Below, in pieces: positions 1-7,867 of a stretch of 64,000 bases of DNA (its first letter is position 1; each line of letters starts with the position of its first letter). The notes beneath the pieces are model-generated. The model ran no database searches. It was not told the DNA's origin and saw only the letters and a list, made by a program, of their open reading frames with translations. The translations under genes and the position numbers were made by a program. Source of the stretch: Nitrobacter sp039808345 (lineage in GTDB: Bacteria > Pseudomonadota > Alphaproteobacteria > Rhizobiales > Xanthobacteraceae); NCBI RefSeq assembly GCF_047824785.1, contig NZ_CP181167.1:930001-994000 (forward strand). Reading direction: 5' to 3'.

Positions 1-417
1 TAACACACGCTTGGCGAACCGCGCCCCCGACTAGACTGCAGGCCGAAACTCTACAAGCTGTAATGCACACTACTTTCAGCGCGCGATCAGTTTGGCTGCA
101 ATGCGTCGCCTTGTCCACAATAACCTTAGCGCTCAAGCTCTGATGGAAGAGGAATCTTCGATTGTCTAGTTCGCAGAGACAGTACCGTATAATCGTTCTA
201 TGTTTTCCGAAGGGCTTCTGCAATGGTCGTGAACCGCGCGAAACTCAGATGTCGGTCGAATACTACGATATATATACTAAAATACGACAGTTAGAGATCG
301 GCCGAAGCTGCCGCTGCGGGAGGCGCAACGATCGAAGGTTGCGCAAGTCCATTCATCATCTCCTCAAGACACGATCGCAATATCAGGGACGTCATTGTGG
401 CCGTCCTCCGATTGAAG
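1..417. other. Left edge, no recognisable gene
   Basis: I see no convincing coding region or RNA here. Reading frames on both strands are short or low-complexity, with no recognisable domain. The segment ends where similarity to the IS66-family element at 39653-42255 starts, so it is probably old intergenic or mobile-element debris. Confidence 0.4.
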
Positions 418-754
418 ACGAGAAGAATCTAACTGACTCGCACCGTTCTCGCCGTATTTCTTGCATCATCGAGTCAACCGGTCGCAGATCATCCGGCAAT
501 CACCGGACGCCAGCGTTGCTCGGGCGCGCGCCAATCTACACCTTCGATCAGCAGCGACGGCTGTGCCGAGGTCAGCGACAGCGTTTCGCCAGGCGCAATG
601 CTCGGCGGCCACAGAAAGACGCCGTGCTCGAGCCGTTTTGTAAACAGGCGGAAGCCGGTGCCATCCCAATAGATAATCTTGATGAGGTTGGCCCTGGTCC
701 GTCCCCGGAACACGAACAGGTGGCCTGTGAACGGATCCTGGTGCAGGACGCCTT
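418..754 (-). pseudogene. IS66-family tnpB fragment
   Basis: This stretch is a near-copy of 41222-41558 in the intact IS66 element (offset 40804), with scattered substitutions. Read leftward it encodes the C-terminal two thirds of an IS66 TnpB (accessory Orf2) protein, with the same core segments such as KIIYWDGTGF and FLWPPSIAPGE. The similarity starts at the tnpC start-codon region and ends abruptly after the shared GACGCCTT, where unrelated sequence follows. The N-terminus of TnpB and all of tnpA and tnpC are missing, so it is a dead remnant. It is diverged from the intact copy and therefore probably comes from an older insertion. Confidence 0.85.
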
Positions 755-851
755 ATACTCATCAGTTATGGCTATGATTATCGTCACATGGCCGTGCTCG
801 CCGACCTGACGCGAAGGCGGGTTTTCGAGTTGATCCCGAGAAGCTGGATAA

Positions 852-1247
852 CTAACGGAGTCGCGCGAAATTCGCCGCTCCATGTACGACGTCTTCACAC
901 TCTGGACGGAGGTCGTGCCTCACGGCGTTCAACAATGCCTGTTCCGGATTCTCGGCATTGAAGACGGCCTCGATGCTGCGAACGCAAAGCGCCACTGACT
1001 CATGAGCCAGACTGTAATAAATCTGCTTTGCCTGCCGCCGTGTGGTGACGAGTTCGGCCTTACGGAGTTCCGCGAGTTGCTGGCTGAGCGCAGGCTGTCC
1101 GATCCCGGTCGCCGCATCGATTTCCGTCACCGACTTCTCGCCTTCCCGCAGTAGCGACAGGATCATCAATCGTTGAGGCTGAGCGAACTTGCGCAACCTG
1201 TCGGCGGCGAAATCTGCCTGCTCGCGCGATTGCCATAAGGCTCTCAT
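852..1247 (-). CDS. ArsR-family winged-helix repressor of sulfide genes
   Basis: A 131-residue ArsR/SmtB-type regulator. The helix-turn-helix lies at about residues 38-72 (TEIDAATGIGQPALSQQLAELRKAELV), followed by a beta-wing (VTTRRQAKQIYYSL). Its neighbours are a peroxiredoxin, a persulfide dioxygenase and SQR, so it is probably a BigR/SqrR-type persulfide sensor that represses the divergent promoters near 1932-2049. The only cysteines I see are Cys88 and Cys117. The alpha2 position where BigR/SqrR proteins usually carry the first redox cysteine (RLMILC) here reads RLMILS, with Ser31. The gene overlaps the upstream peroxiredoxin stop by 4 bp (ATGA), so it is translationally coupled and autoregulation is likely. 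The family call is firm; the sensing role is inferred from context. Confidence 0.85.
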   Translation of the reverse strand: MRALWQSREQADFAADRLRKFAQPQRLMILSLLREGEKSVTEIDAATGIGQPALSQQLAELRKAELVTTRRQAKQIYYSLAHESVALCVRSIEAVFNAENPEQALLNAVRHDLRPECEDVVHGAANFARLR

Positions 1248-1882
1248 GCTGCGCTCCGGCAGAACCAGTTGACATCTTTCTGCGTTTTTTCATCGGCAGG
1301 CAGGAGCAGTGGCTGGCCGGGTTGCCAGTTGGCCGGCGCCAACTTCTGGCTCGACGCTGTTGCCTGCAGCGCCGCCACCATCCGCACCATCTCGTCAATC
1401 GAACGACCGATCGTTAGCGGATAGTGGGTAATCGCGCGAACGACCCCCTCGGGATCTATGAAATAGGTTGCCCGCACGCTCGCGCTGTTCTCGGCGGCTT
1501 CATCGATCATGCCGTAGGCGCGGCCGACCAGCATCGATGGGTCCTCGATCACTGGAAATGGAATCTCCACCGCGAACAGTTCCGTAATCGTCCGGGTCCA
1601 GGCGAGGTGCGAATAAAGGCTGTCGACCGAAAGACCCAACAGAGCACAATCCAGCGCGGCGAAGCGGTCCTGCGCCTTGGCCAGCGCGACGAATTCCGTG
1701 GTGCATACGGGCGTGAAATCCGCCGGATGCGAGAAGAACACGAGCCACCGACCCCTGTAATCAGAAAGCCGGATCGGACCCTTCGTGGATCGGGCTTCGA
1801 AGTCGGGGGCGGCATCTCCCATCCGCAACGGGAAAGGAGAAGGAGTGAGACGAGGCGTCGCATCATCGATCAAAAGAGGCAT
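1244..1882 (-). CDS. Peroxiredoxin (AhpC/TSA, Prx6-like)
   Basis: A 212-residue thioredoxin-fold peroxidase that reduces peroxides through a peroxidatic cysteine. The active-site motif is HPADFTPVCTTE near residues 52-63, and FFSHPADFTPVC fits the Prx6/1-Cys subfamily. The C-terminal arm (EKTQKDVNWFCRS) carries a second cysteine near the end. It is the first gene of a leftward operon with the ArsR regulator and is divergent from the sulfide-oxidation genes. Persulfides and peroxides are both plausible stress substrates, but the context alone cannot say which it reduces. The start is the ATG at 1880-1882, preceded by a modest AGGTGG. Confidence 0.9.
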   Translation of the reverse strand: MPLLIDDATPRLTPSPFPLRMGDAAPDFEARSTKGPIRLSDYRGRWLVFFSHPADFTPVCTTEFVALAKAQDRFAALDCALLGLSVDSLYSHLAWTRTITELFAVEIPFPVIEDPSMLVGRAYGMIDEAAENSASVRATYFIDPEGVVRAITHYPLTIGRSIDEMVRMVAALQATASSQKLAPANWQPGQPLLLPADEKTQKDVNWFCRSAA

Positions 1883-1940
1883 TCTGGGACCACCTGAGGG
1901 TTCCTGTCGAATGGCGATTCAGTCTGAAAACAATTACATA

Positions 1941-1970
1941 ATTATATAACTATGGAAACAGGAATGTCAC
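1941..1970 (-). promoter_or_regulatory. Leftward sigma70-type promoter for peroxiredoxin-arsR
   Basis: On the minus strand, GTGACA (1970-1965) and TATAAT (1946-1941) are separated by 18 bp. The -10 lies inside the left arm of the 17-bp inverted repeat, so a bound repressor would block it. It is placed about 60 bp upstream of the peroxiredoxin start. Confidence 0.55.
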
Positions 1971-1995
1971 AAATATCAGTCATACATATATCCGA

Positions 1996-2024
1996 TTGAC
2001 CTATATCAGTTTCATATTTACAAT
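1996..2024 (+). promoter_or_regulatory. Rightward sigma70-type promoter for the sulfide oxidation genes
   Basis: TTGACC at 1996-2001 and TACAAT at 2019-2024 are separated by 17 bp, close to the sigma70 ideal. The -10 is embedded in the TTTCATA/TATGAAA palindrome (2010-2032). The leader to the first start codon at 2230 is about 200 nt, in which I see no clear structured RNA. Confidence 0.6.
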
Positions 2025-2229
2025 GTATGAAATATATAATTATGTAATTGGCGGGTGGCGGAGATGGATAATCGCGCCTCCCTCGAGCGCCTCGGTCCCC
2101 GCCACGAGAATCGGTGAACAGGCGGAGATCCTGAAAAATCTCCGGCCGCGCGTTGAATCCTGCAATCTGCTCGGCCCGGCCGTTGAGGATGAGGACTGTC
2201 CATGCCCGCCTGACCCAGGGAGTCACGCA

Positions 2230-3117
2230 ATGAGCTATCCGATCGATACTCAGGCTAAGCCCGAGGTTGCTCCGTTCTTCGATTCCGGGACCAACACCAT
2301 CAGCTATGTGGTCAAGGATCCGTCGTCTCCGTCCTGCGCAATTGTCGATTCCGTGATGGACATCGACTACGCCGCTGGCCGCATCAGCTACAAATCGGCG
2401 GATCGGATCGTTGAGTATATCCGTCGCAACGAGTTGCAGGTCGATTGGCTCATCGAGACCCACGCGCATGCCGATCACCTCTCGGCTGCGCCGTACATTC
2501 AGCAGCAGCTTGGCGGAAAACTCGGAATCGGTGAGCACATCATAACCGTACAGGAGACCTTCGGAAAAATTTTCAACGAAGGAACGGAATTCAGGCGCGA
2601 CGGCAGCCAGTTCGATCAACTGTTCAAGGATGGCGATACCTACTCGATCGGCGGTATGACCGCGCTTGTCCTGCATACGCCGGGACATACGCCGGCTTGC
2701 ACGACCCACATCATCGGAGACGCGGCCTTCACCGGCGACACGTTGTTCATGCCTGACGCAGGCACGGCGCGGGCGGACTTTCCGGGAGGCAACGCCCGCA
2801 CGCTCTATCGCTCCGTTCGGAAACTCCTGGAAACATTGCCGCCCGAAACACGGGTGTTCCTGTGCCACGATTACGGGCCCGACGGCCGGGAAATTCAATG
2901 GGAAACGACTGTGCGCGAACAGCGGACGCACAACATCCATGTTCGCGACGGCATCAGCGAGGATAGCTACGTGCAAACGCGCGAAGCCCGCGACAAAACT
3001 CTTGCGATGCCGCGCCTCATCATGCCGTCGCTTCAGGTCAATATGCGCGCCGGGCACCTGCCTGAACCGGACGAAAGCGGAAAGACCTTTCTGAAAGTTC
3101 CGATCAACACACTCTAA
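2230..3117 (+). CDS. Persulfide dioxygenase-like metallo-beta-lactamase hydrolase (Blh/ETHE1 type)
   Basis: A 295-residue metallo-beta-lactamase-fold protein with the metal-binding motif ETHAHADHLSA near residue 77, a second histidine in HTPGHTPA, and downstream metal ligands in FTGDTLF and FLCHDYG. Length and motifs match ETHE1/Blh persulfide dioxygenases, which oxidise glutathione persulfide to sulfite. The ATG at 2230 is chosen because AGGGAG lies about 8 bp upstream and family similarity starts there; the frame is open further upstream but that stretch covers the promoter. It is the first gene of the rightward operon, followed 41 bp later by the DUF442-SQR fusion. Together they would convert sulfide to persulfide and then to sulfite. 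Confidence 0.9.
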   Translation: MSYPIDTQAKPEVAPFFDSGTNTISYVVKDPSSPSCAIVDSVMDIDYAAGRISYKSADRIVEYIRRNELQVDWLIETHAHADHLSAAPYIQQQLGGKLGIGEHIITVQETFGKIFNEGTEFRRDGSQFDQLFKDGDTYSIGGMTALVLHTPGHTPACTTHIIGDAAFTGDTLFMPDAGTARADFPGGNARTLYRSVRKLLETLPPETRVFLCHDYGPDGREIQWETTVREQRTHNIHVRDGISEDSYVQTREARDKTLAMPRLIMPSLQVNMRAGHLPEPDESGKTFLKVPINTL

Positions 3118-3158
3118 GAGCCGAGCGACAAGTCGAATATCAGCGGGAAGGACAACGC

Positions 3159-4823
3159 ATGGATGCGAAGAAGCTATCTGATGAACTGAGCGTGTCGGCG
3201 CAGATCATGCCGCAGGATATGGCCGCGTTGAAGCAGGCCGGTTTCCGTTCGATCATCTGCAACCGGCCTGACGGTGAGGCTGCCGATCAACCGTCGGCCC
3301 GGGAACTGGAATCAGCCGCGTCCAGCCTTAGACTCGAATTCGTCCATCAGCCGGTCGTGGCTGGCAAGATGTCGGATGATGACGCCGTAAAGTTCGGGCA
3401 GATACTAAAGAACCTGCCGAAGCCGACGCTGGCATTCTGCCGTACGGGAACACGCTCCGTTTCGCTTTGGTGTCTGGCGAATGCGCCCACGCAACCTCTT
3501 CCGGCGCTGCTCGGCGCCGCCAAGGCAGCCGGCTATGACATGTCCGGAATCGTGCGGAGGATCGCCAACGGCGGCAGGACCCCGGCGCATCTGGCCGACG
3601 CGAGCTATGACGTCGTCATTGTCGGCGGCGGCGCCGCCGGCATCGCCTGTGCGTCAAGTCTGCTGGCGCGCGCGCCCGATCTCGACATCGCCGTCATCGA
3701 TCCTGCCGACATTCATTACTACCAGCCCGGATGGACCATGGTCGGCGCCGGCATTTTCGACGCAACGTCAACCGTCCATACGATGGCGTCGGTCGTCCCC
3801 TCCGGCGTGACCTGGATCAAAGCCGCGGTCACCGCATTCGAGCCGGCTGAGAACGCCGTCATTCTGGAAGGATGTCGCGTCGTAAAGTATAGCCGTCTCG
3901 TCGTCTGCCCCGGCCTGAAACTCGATTGGGCCAAGGTCGCCGGGTTGACCGAAACGCTCGGTCGCAACGGCGTGACCTCCAACTATCGCTTCGATCTTGC
4001 GCCCTATACCTGGAAACTCGTCCGTTCACTGAAATCAGGAAACGCGATCTTCACGCAGCCGCCGATGCCGATCAAGTGCGCGGGCGCGCCGCAAAAGGCG
4101 ATGTATCTGTCGGCCGATCATTGGCATCGCCATGGCCATCTCCGCGACATCGATGTCGGATTCTACAATGCGGGCGGCGTGCTGTTCGGCGTTGCCGACT
4201 ACGTTCCCGCCCTGATGGAGTACGTGAAGAAGTATGATGCGAAGCTGAAGTTCCAGCACAATCTCGTCGCCATCGATGGTCCGGGCAGGAAAGCGTACTT
4301 CACCAGAACCTCGGCCGAAGGTCCGGCTGAGACCGTCGAAGTGCGGTTCGACATGATCCATGTAACGCCGCCTCAATGCGCGCCGGACTTCATCCGCGTA
4401 AGCCCACTGGCTGACGCAGCTGGATGGGTCAGCGTCGATCAAGGGACCCTGCGTCACAACACATACGAAAATATCTGGTCTCTCGGCGATGTATGTTCCG
4501 CCCCGAATGCAAAGACGGCCGCGGCGGCCCGCAAACAGGCGCCGATCGTTGCCGAGAATATCTGCGTCGATCTGGGCCTTCGCACGAAGCAGGCTGTCTA
4601 TGACGGTTATGGATCGTGTCCGTTAACCGTCGAGCGCGGCAAGATTGTCCTGGCCGAATTCGGATATGGCGGAAAGCTTCTGCCGAGTTTCCCCGCCTTC
4701 ATTCTGGACGGCAGGAAGCCGACCCGGGCCGCCTGGTGGCTGAAGGAAAGAGTCCTGCCGCCGATCTACTGGCATGCGATGCTCAAGGGCAAGGAGTGGA
4801 TGGCTGCTCCAGACCTGCGCTGA
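3159..4823 (+). CDS. DUF442 sulfurtransferase-like domain fused to sulfide:quinone oxidoreductase
   Basis: A 554-residue two-domain protein. Residues 1-110 are a DUF442 (beta-lactamase-hydrolase-like/PTP-like) domain with active-site CRTGTRS at Cys94. From residue 149 there is an FAD-dependent SQR domain: dinucleotide fold YDVVIVGGGAAGIAC, catalytic-type cysteines at Cys164, in PIKCAGAP and in PPQCAPDF, and the FAD-binding C-terminal segment WSLGDVCSAPNAKTAAAA. SQR oxidises sulfide at the membrane and passes electrons to quinone; the fused N-terminal domain could accept the sulfane sulfur. The start has GGAAGG upstream. This fusion is a known architecture in alphaproteobacteria. Confidence 0.9.
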   Translation: MDAKKLSDELSVSAQIMPQDMAALKQAGFRSIICNRPDGEAADQPSARELESAASSLRLEFVHQPVVAGKMSDDDAVKFGQILKNLPKPTLAFCRTGTRSVSLWCLANAPTQPLPALLGAAKAAGYDMSGIVRRIANGGRTPAHLADASYDVVIVGGGAAGIACASSLLARAPDLDIAVIDPADIHYYQPGWTMVGAGIFDATSTVHTMASVVPSGVTWIKAAVTAFEPAENAVILEGCRVVKYSRLVVCPGLKLDWAKVAGLTETLGRNGVTSNYRFDLAPYTWKLVRSLKSGNAIFTQPPMPIKCAGAPQKAMYLSADHWHRHGHLRDIDVGFYNAGGVLFGVADYVPALMEYVKKYDAKLKFQHNLVAIDGPGRKAYFTRTSAEGPAETVEVRFDMIHVTPPQCAPDFIRVSPLADAAGWVSVDQGTLRHNTYENIWSLGDVCSAPNAKTAAAARKQAPIVAENICVDLGLRTKQAVYDGYGSCPLTVERGKIVLAEFGYGGKLLPSFPAFILDGRKPTRAAWWLKERVLPPIYWHAMLKGKEWMAAPDLR

Positions 4824-4837
4824 CGGCGCGCGCGCCC

Positions 4838-5230
4838 ATGGTCCACGACATACTCGCGGTCTTGTCCGGGACTCTGGTGGGGTCGTTCTTGGGTTGATCG
4901 GCGGGGAAGGTTCTATCCTCGCCGTTCCGCTTCTCGTTTATGGGGTAGGCGTGCCATCAACACATGTGGCCATCGGGACCAGCGCCGTGGCTGTCGCACT
5001 GAGCGCCTTATCGAGCCTTATCACCCGTGCCCGCGCCGGCAATGTGCGCTGGCCTTGTGCGCTCGTGTTTGCGGCTTGCGGGATGGTCGGCGCAGGCCTG
5101 GGTTCGACGATCGGTAAGTCGTTCGATGGTCGATGGCTGCTCTTCCTGTTCGGACTGCTCATGATCGTCATCGCACTCCTTATGCTTAGGGAGCCGCATG
5201 GCCGGATCAATAGGTTGGCCCATCTGGATC
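4838..5230 (+). pseudogene. Broken TauE/SafE-type sulfite/anion exporter
   Basis: It starts as MVHDILAVLSGTLVGSFLG at 4838, 14 bp after the SQR stop. A one-base loss near 4890-4895 (TTGGGTTGATC where TTGGGCTTGATC is expected) creates TGA in frame. The next frame continues the family sequence (LIGGEGSILAVPLLVYGVGV, then FLFGLLMIVIALLMLRE) through about four membrane helices. Similarity stops near 5230, roughly half the usual 250 residues, so the 3' half is also gone. An intact protein would have exported sulfite made by the preceding enzymes. Loss of the exporter suggests decay of the operon's end or a deletion at about 5230. Confidence 0.75.
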
Positions 5231-5320
5231 CGGACCATTTTCTATCCAATTTCAAATCTCCACAGTCAGCAAGCGAAACCTGCCCGAGGGTAGCGACGCC
5301 AGGCTGTTCAGGGCCCGCCG

Positions 5321-7642
5321 CTACCCGCCTCTCATGTCGGCTTCGATCGTGAGACGCGGTGACGCATTGAACTGTGACCGGTAGACCTGCAGGTTCTCCA
5401 TGACGCGCTGCACGTAGATGCGAGTCTCCGTGAATGGGATGCGCTCGACCCAATCAACTGCGTCTACGCTAGGGTCACGTGGATCGCCATAGCGTGCGAT
5501 CCAGTCTTTGACACGCCCGCGTCCGGCGTTATAGCCAACAAAAGCAAGAATGTAATTGTCATCGTACGTGTCAACGAGATGAGCGATCTCTGCAGATCCC
5601 AGCTGCAGATTGTAAGCAGGGTCGCTGAGCAGCTGCTTGAGGTCGAACTTGATCCCCAACCGGCGGGCGATTGTGCGGCCGGCGTCCGGCGTCACTTGCA
5701 TCAAGCCCTTTGCCTTGGCGCCTGACACCGCGCTGGTATTGAAAGCGCTTTCCGCTTTCGCGATCGCGTAGACGAGGCTTGTCTCGGCCTTTGGTCCGAT
5801 CGAGACATATTTCGGCAGGCCGAAAGCCGGAAAAGCGTATTGATCGAGCGCAAAGCCACGCGCGAGCGCTCTCCTGCCAATAGTCAGCATCGCGCGTGCA
5901 TCCTTATGCTCCGCTGCCGTCTCGGCGATGAGCGTTAGTATGCCGATGTCACCGACACGGTCGAAATCGACAGCAAACGAAGCCGCGAGATCACGATTGC
6001 CGGTTGCATAAAGCAGATCAACCGCGCGGACCAGATCGACTTTGCGCAGGGCGGCGCGCTTGGTGCGGTCCAGCCGGGGTGATCGGCGTACCGCAATCGT
6101 GCGCCGGCCAACGCGGGCGTTTGCCAATTGGCCATAGTATGCTGCCGTATACTGTCCCGCTTCGTCGTAGTGTCGGCGTGCCTCGCGGTTATGGCCGGCT
6201 GATTCCGCCGTACGCCCGAGCCAATAATAGGCACGAGCAAGCGACGTTGGATGTATCGTGATCCGTGGAATGCGGGCGAAATGCTTCACCGCACGGGTCG
6301 GATCGCGGAGGAAACGCAATGCAATCCATCCCGCAGTGAAGGGTTGGTCGACACGGAGACCTTCTCTTGAGGGTGGGGCCGCGTCGCGAGAAATCCGATA
6401 AGCGATATGTGACTTGCCCCTGTCGAGCAGCTCACGAACAAGAATACGGCGCTCGATCCACCACGCATCAGGATCGAGAACGGTGTTCCGATCGTGAGGT
6501 GTTGACAATATCAAACGGCTGGCTTCGTCGATATGACCGCTGCGCCGAAGCCACTGGGCGCGGGTGAGAAGATAGACGAGATTGCTACGAGCAGACTTTG
6601 GCACTGCGTTGAGCAGTGCATGTGCGTTCCTTGCCTTGCTGCTGACGGCGGCTCTTGCCCTTACGAGGGCGATCTCAGCCTCGCCAAGGCGTCTTGCCGC
6701 GCGCATCGCTGCGCCAAAGTCGTTCGCATAGAGCCGCATGTCCATGCGCACCCTGTGGTCAGCCATTGTCAGGAGCTGCCCAAATTCCTTGAGCACCTGC
6801 GATTCAACCTGGGCTGAGAAACGATCCGCATGCCACGCAGAGCGAGCATATTTCCGGGCAGCCGCGCTCTTGCCATGCGCAATCAATGCGCGCGCCAGCG
6901 CTAATTTGCCAAACGCTCCCGATGGTTTCTGCCCGGCGAAAAAGCCTAAAACAACACGAGGCTGTTTTGGTTCAAACCAGAGCTTGGATTCCGCGCATCG
7001 CCGGAATCGGTTTACGCTCGGCCAACTGGGATTGGCCTGTACGAACGCAGCGTAACGCGCAAAGCTTGTCGTGTTGTTGCAGGAACGCAAGATCGTCCAT
7101 TCTACCAGTTTTCTGCCGACAGGGTCGCGGATCTGGCGGCGGCGATCCATCGCCGCTGAGGCGTTGCCACGACCCGCAAGCCGCACGGCTTCCTTGATAG
7201 CGTTGAAATCCGCTTTCGACGGCGCGCGCCCCGACGCATAAGTAAGCGCTGCATCGGCTGTTGATGGCGCGACTCTTGACGGAGCAACACCGGCCGGGGA
7301 TGCAAGCGTCGGCGACACCGACAACAGAAGCTCGTCGATTGCGTCCCGTGGAGTTGGAGCATCGGTCGCATTTGGCCGCGGGCGTGGCGCGGGTGCGTTG
7401 TGGCTTGCCGGCAGCCGCCCGGCGATGCGCAGATTTGTCGCAGCGTCACCTCTGCGGACTGTTTCCTTCTGCACGTTGAACGTAGTCGCGACCTCTTGGT
7501 CGACAGCCTTCTCCAAGGCTGTGTACTTGCTGGTGTTCGCACGAACAGCATGAGAACTCGTCGCCAAGAGCGTTATGCCGGCAACAAGCGAAAGAGGAGC
7601 AAGATATGCGCAGATCCTCGGTATCATCATTCCCGCGCACAC
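5321..7642 (-). CDS. Soluble lytic murein transglycosylase (Slt70-like)
   Basis: A 773-residue periplasmic protein with an N-terminal signal peptide (MMIPRICAYLAPLSLVAGITLL..SHA). A long alpha-helical superhelical region covers about 150-600, and a C-terminal SLT goose-type lysozyme domain about 610-750. The catalytic Glu lies in AIAKAESAFN, followed by SGAKAKGLMQVTPDAG and the NLQLGSAEI and FVGYNAGRGRVKDW motifs. It cleaves peptidoglycan to 1,6-anhydro muropeptides. Start at 7642 is the longest option; the Met at 7627 is equally good. It is convergent with the broken TauE gene and divergent from opgG. Confidence 0.9.
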   Translation of the reverse strand: MCAGMMIPRICAYLAPLSLVAGITLLATSSHAVRANTSKYTALEKAVDQEVATTFNVQKETVRRGDAATNLRIAGRLPASHNAPAPRPRPNATDAPTPRDAIDELLLSVSPTLASPAGVAPSRVAPSTADAALTYASGRAPSKADFNAIKEAVRLAGRGNASAAMDRRRQIRDPVGRKLVEWTILRSCNNTTSFARYAAFVQANPSWPSVNRFRRCAESKLWFEPKQPRVVLGFFAGQKPSGAFGKLALARALIAHGKSAAARKYARSAWHADRFSAQVESQVLKEFGQLLTMADHRVRMDMRLYANDFGAAMRAARRLGEAEIALVRARAAVSSKARNAHALLNAVPKSARSNLVYLLTRAQWLRRSGHIDEASRLILSTPHDRNTVLDPDAWWIERRILVRELLDRGKSHIAYRISRDAAPPSREGLRVDQPFTAGWIALRFLRDPTRAVKHFARIPRITIHPTSLARAYYWLGRTAESAGHNREARRHYDEAGQYTAAYYGQLANARVGRRTIAVRRSPRLDRTKRAALRKVDLVRAVDLLYATGNRDLAASFAVDFDRVGDIGILTLIAETAAEHKDARAMLTIGRRALARGFALDQYAFPAFGLPKYVSIGPKAETSLVYAIAKAESAFNTSAVSGAKAKGLMQVTPDAGRTIARRLGIKFDLKQLLSDPAYNLQLGSAEIAHLVDTYDDNYILAFVGYNAGRGRVKDWIARYGDPRDPSVDAVDWVERIPFTETRIYVQRVMENLQVYRSQFNASPRLTIEADMRGG

Positions 7643-7867
7643 ACATCACTGAAGGGACGAATCGCTCGCCGAAGATTTTTTCACGAAACTGTTGACGAAT
7701 CACAAATTCGAATCGAGTTGACACAACAGATCTTAAGATTTTAGACTTCGGCCTTGCCGTACAGGGCGTTCGGAACTTGTCCGGTCTCATCCACATTGCC
7801 ATTAGTCAAACTCTGCGTCCTGATACGCACTCATTTTAATTTTAACGGTTGATTCCGGGAATATTCG

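Larger units (their letters stand above)
1932..2049. promoter_or_regulatory. Divergent sulfide-operon control region with 17-bp inverted repeat
   Basis: AATTACATAATTATATA at 1932-1948 is the exact reverse complement of TATATAATTATGTAATT at 2033-2049. This perfect 17-bp inverted repeat is 84 bp apart and brackets both divergent promoters. A second shorter palindrome (TTTCATA ... TATGAAA, 2010-2016 and 2026-2032) sits on the rightward -10 region. AT-rich palindromes over the -10 region fit operators of BigR/ArsR-type repressors, and such a repressor is encoded next door. That the repressor binds here is inference. Confidence 0.7.

Noticed and set aside
755..855. Possible rightward transposase fragment (SYGYDYRHMAVLADLTRRRVFELIP)
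   Set aside because: It vaguely resembles an ISL3-type transposase segment but is too short and unsupported to annotate.
1996..2229. N-terminal extension of the persulfide dioxygenase
   Set aside because: The extension spans the -10 region and the inverted repeat, has non-family composition, and a good RBS and family start lie at 2230.
1942..3057. Long leftward frame (371 residues) antisense to the persulfide dioxygenase gene
   Set aside because: It is an antisense shadow of a well-supported metallo-hydrolase gene in GC-rich DNA, has Arg/His-rich composition and no recognisable domain.
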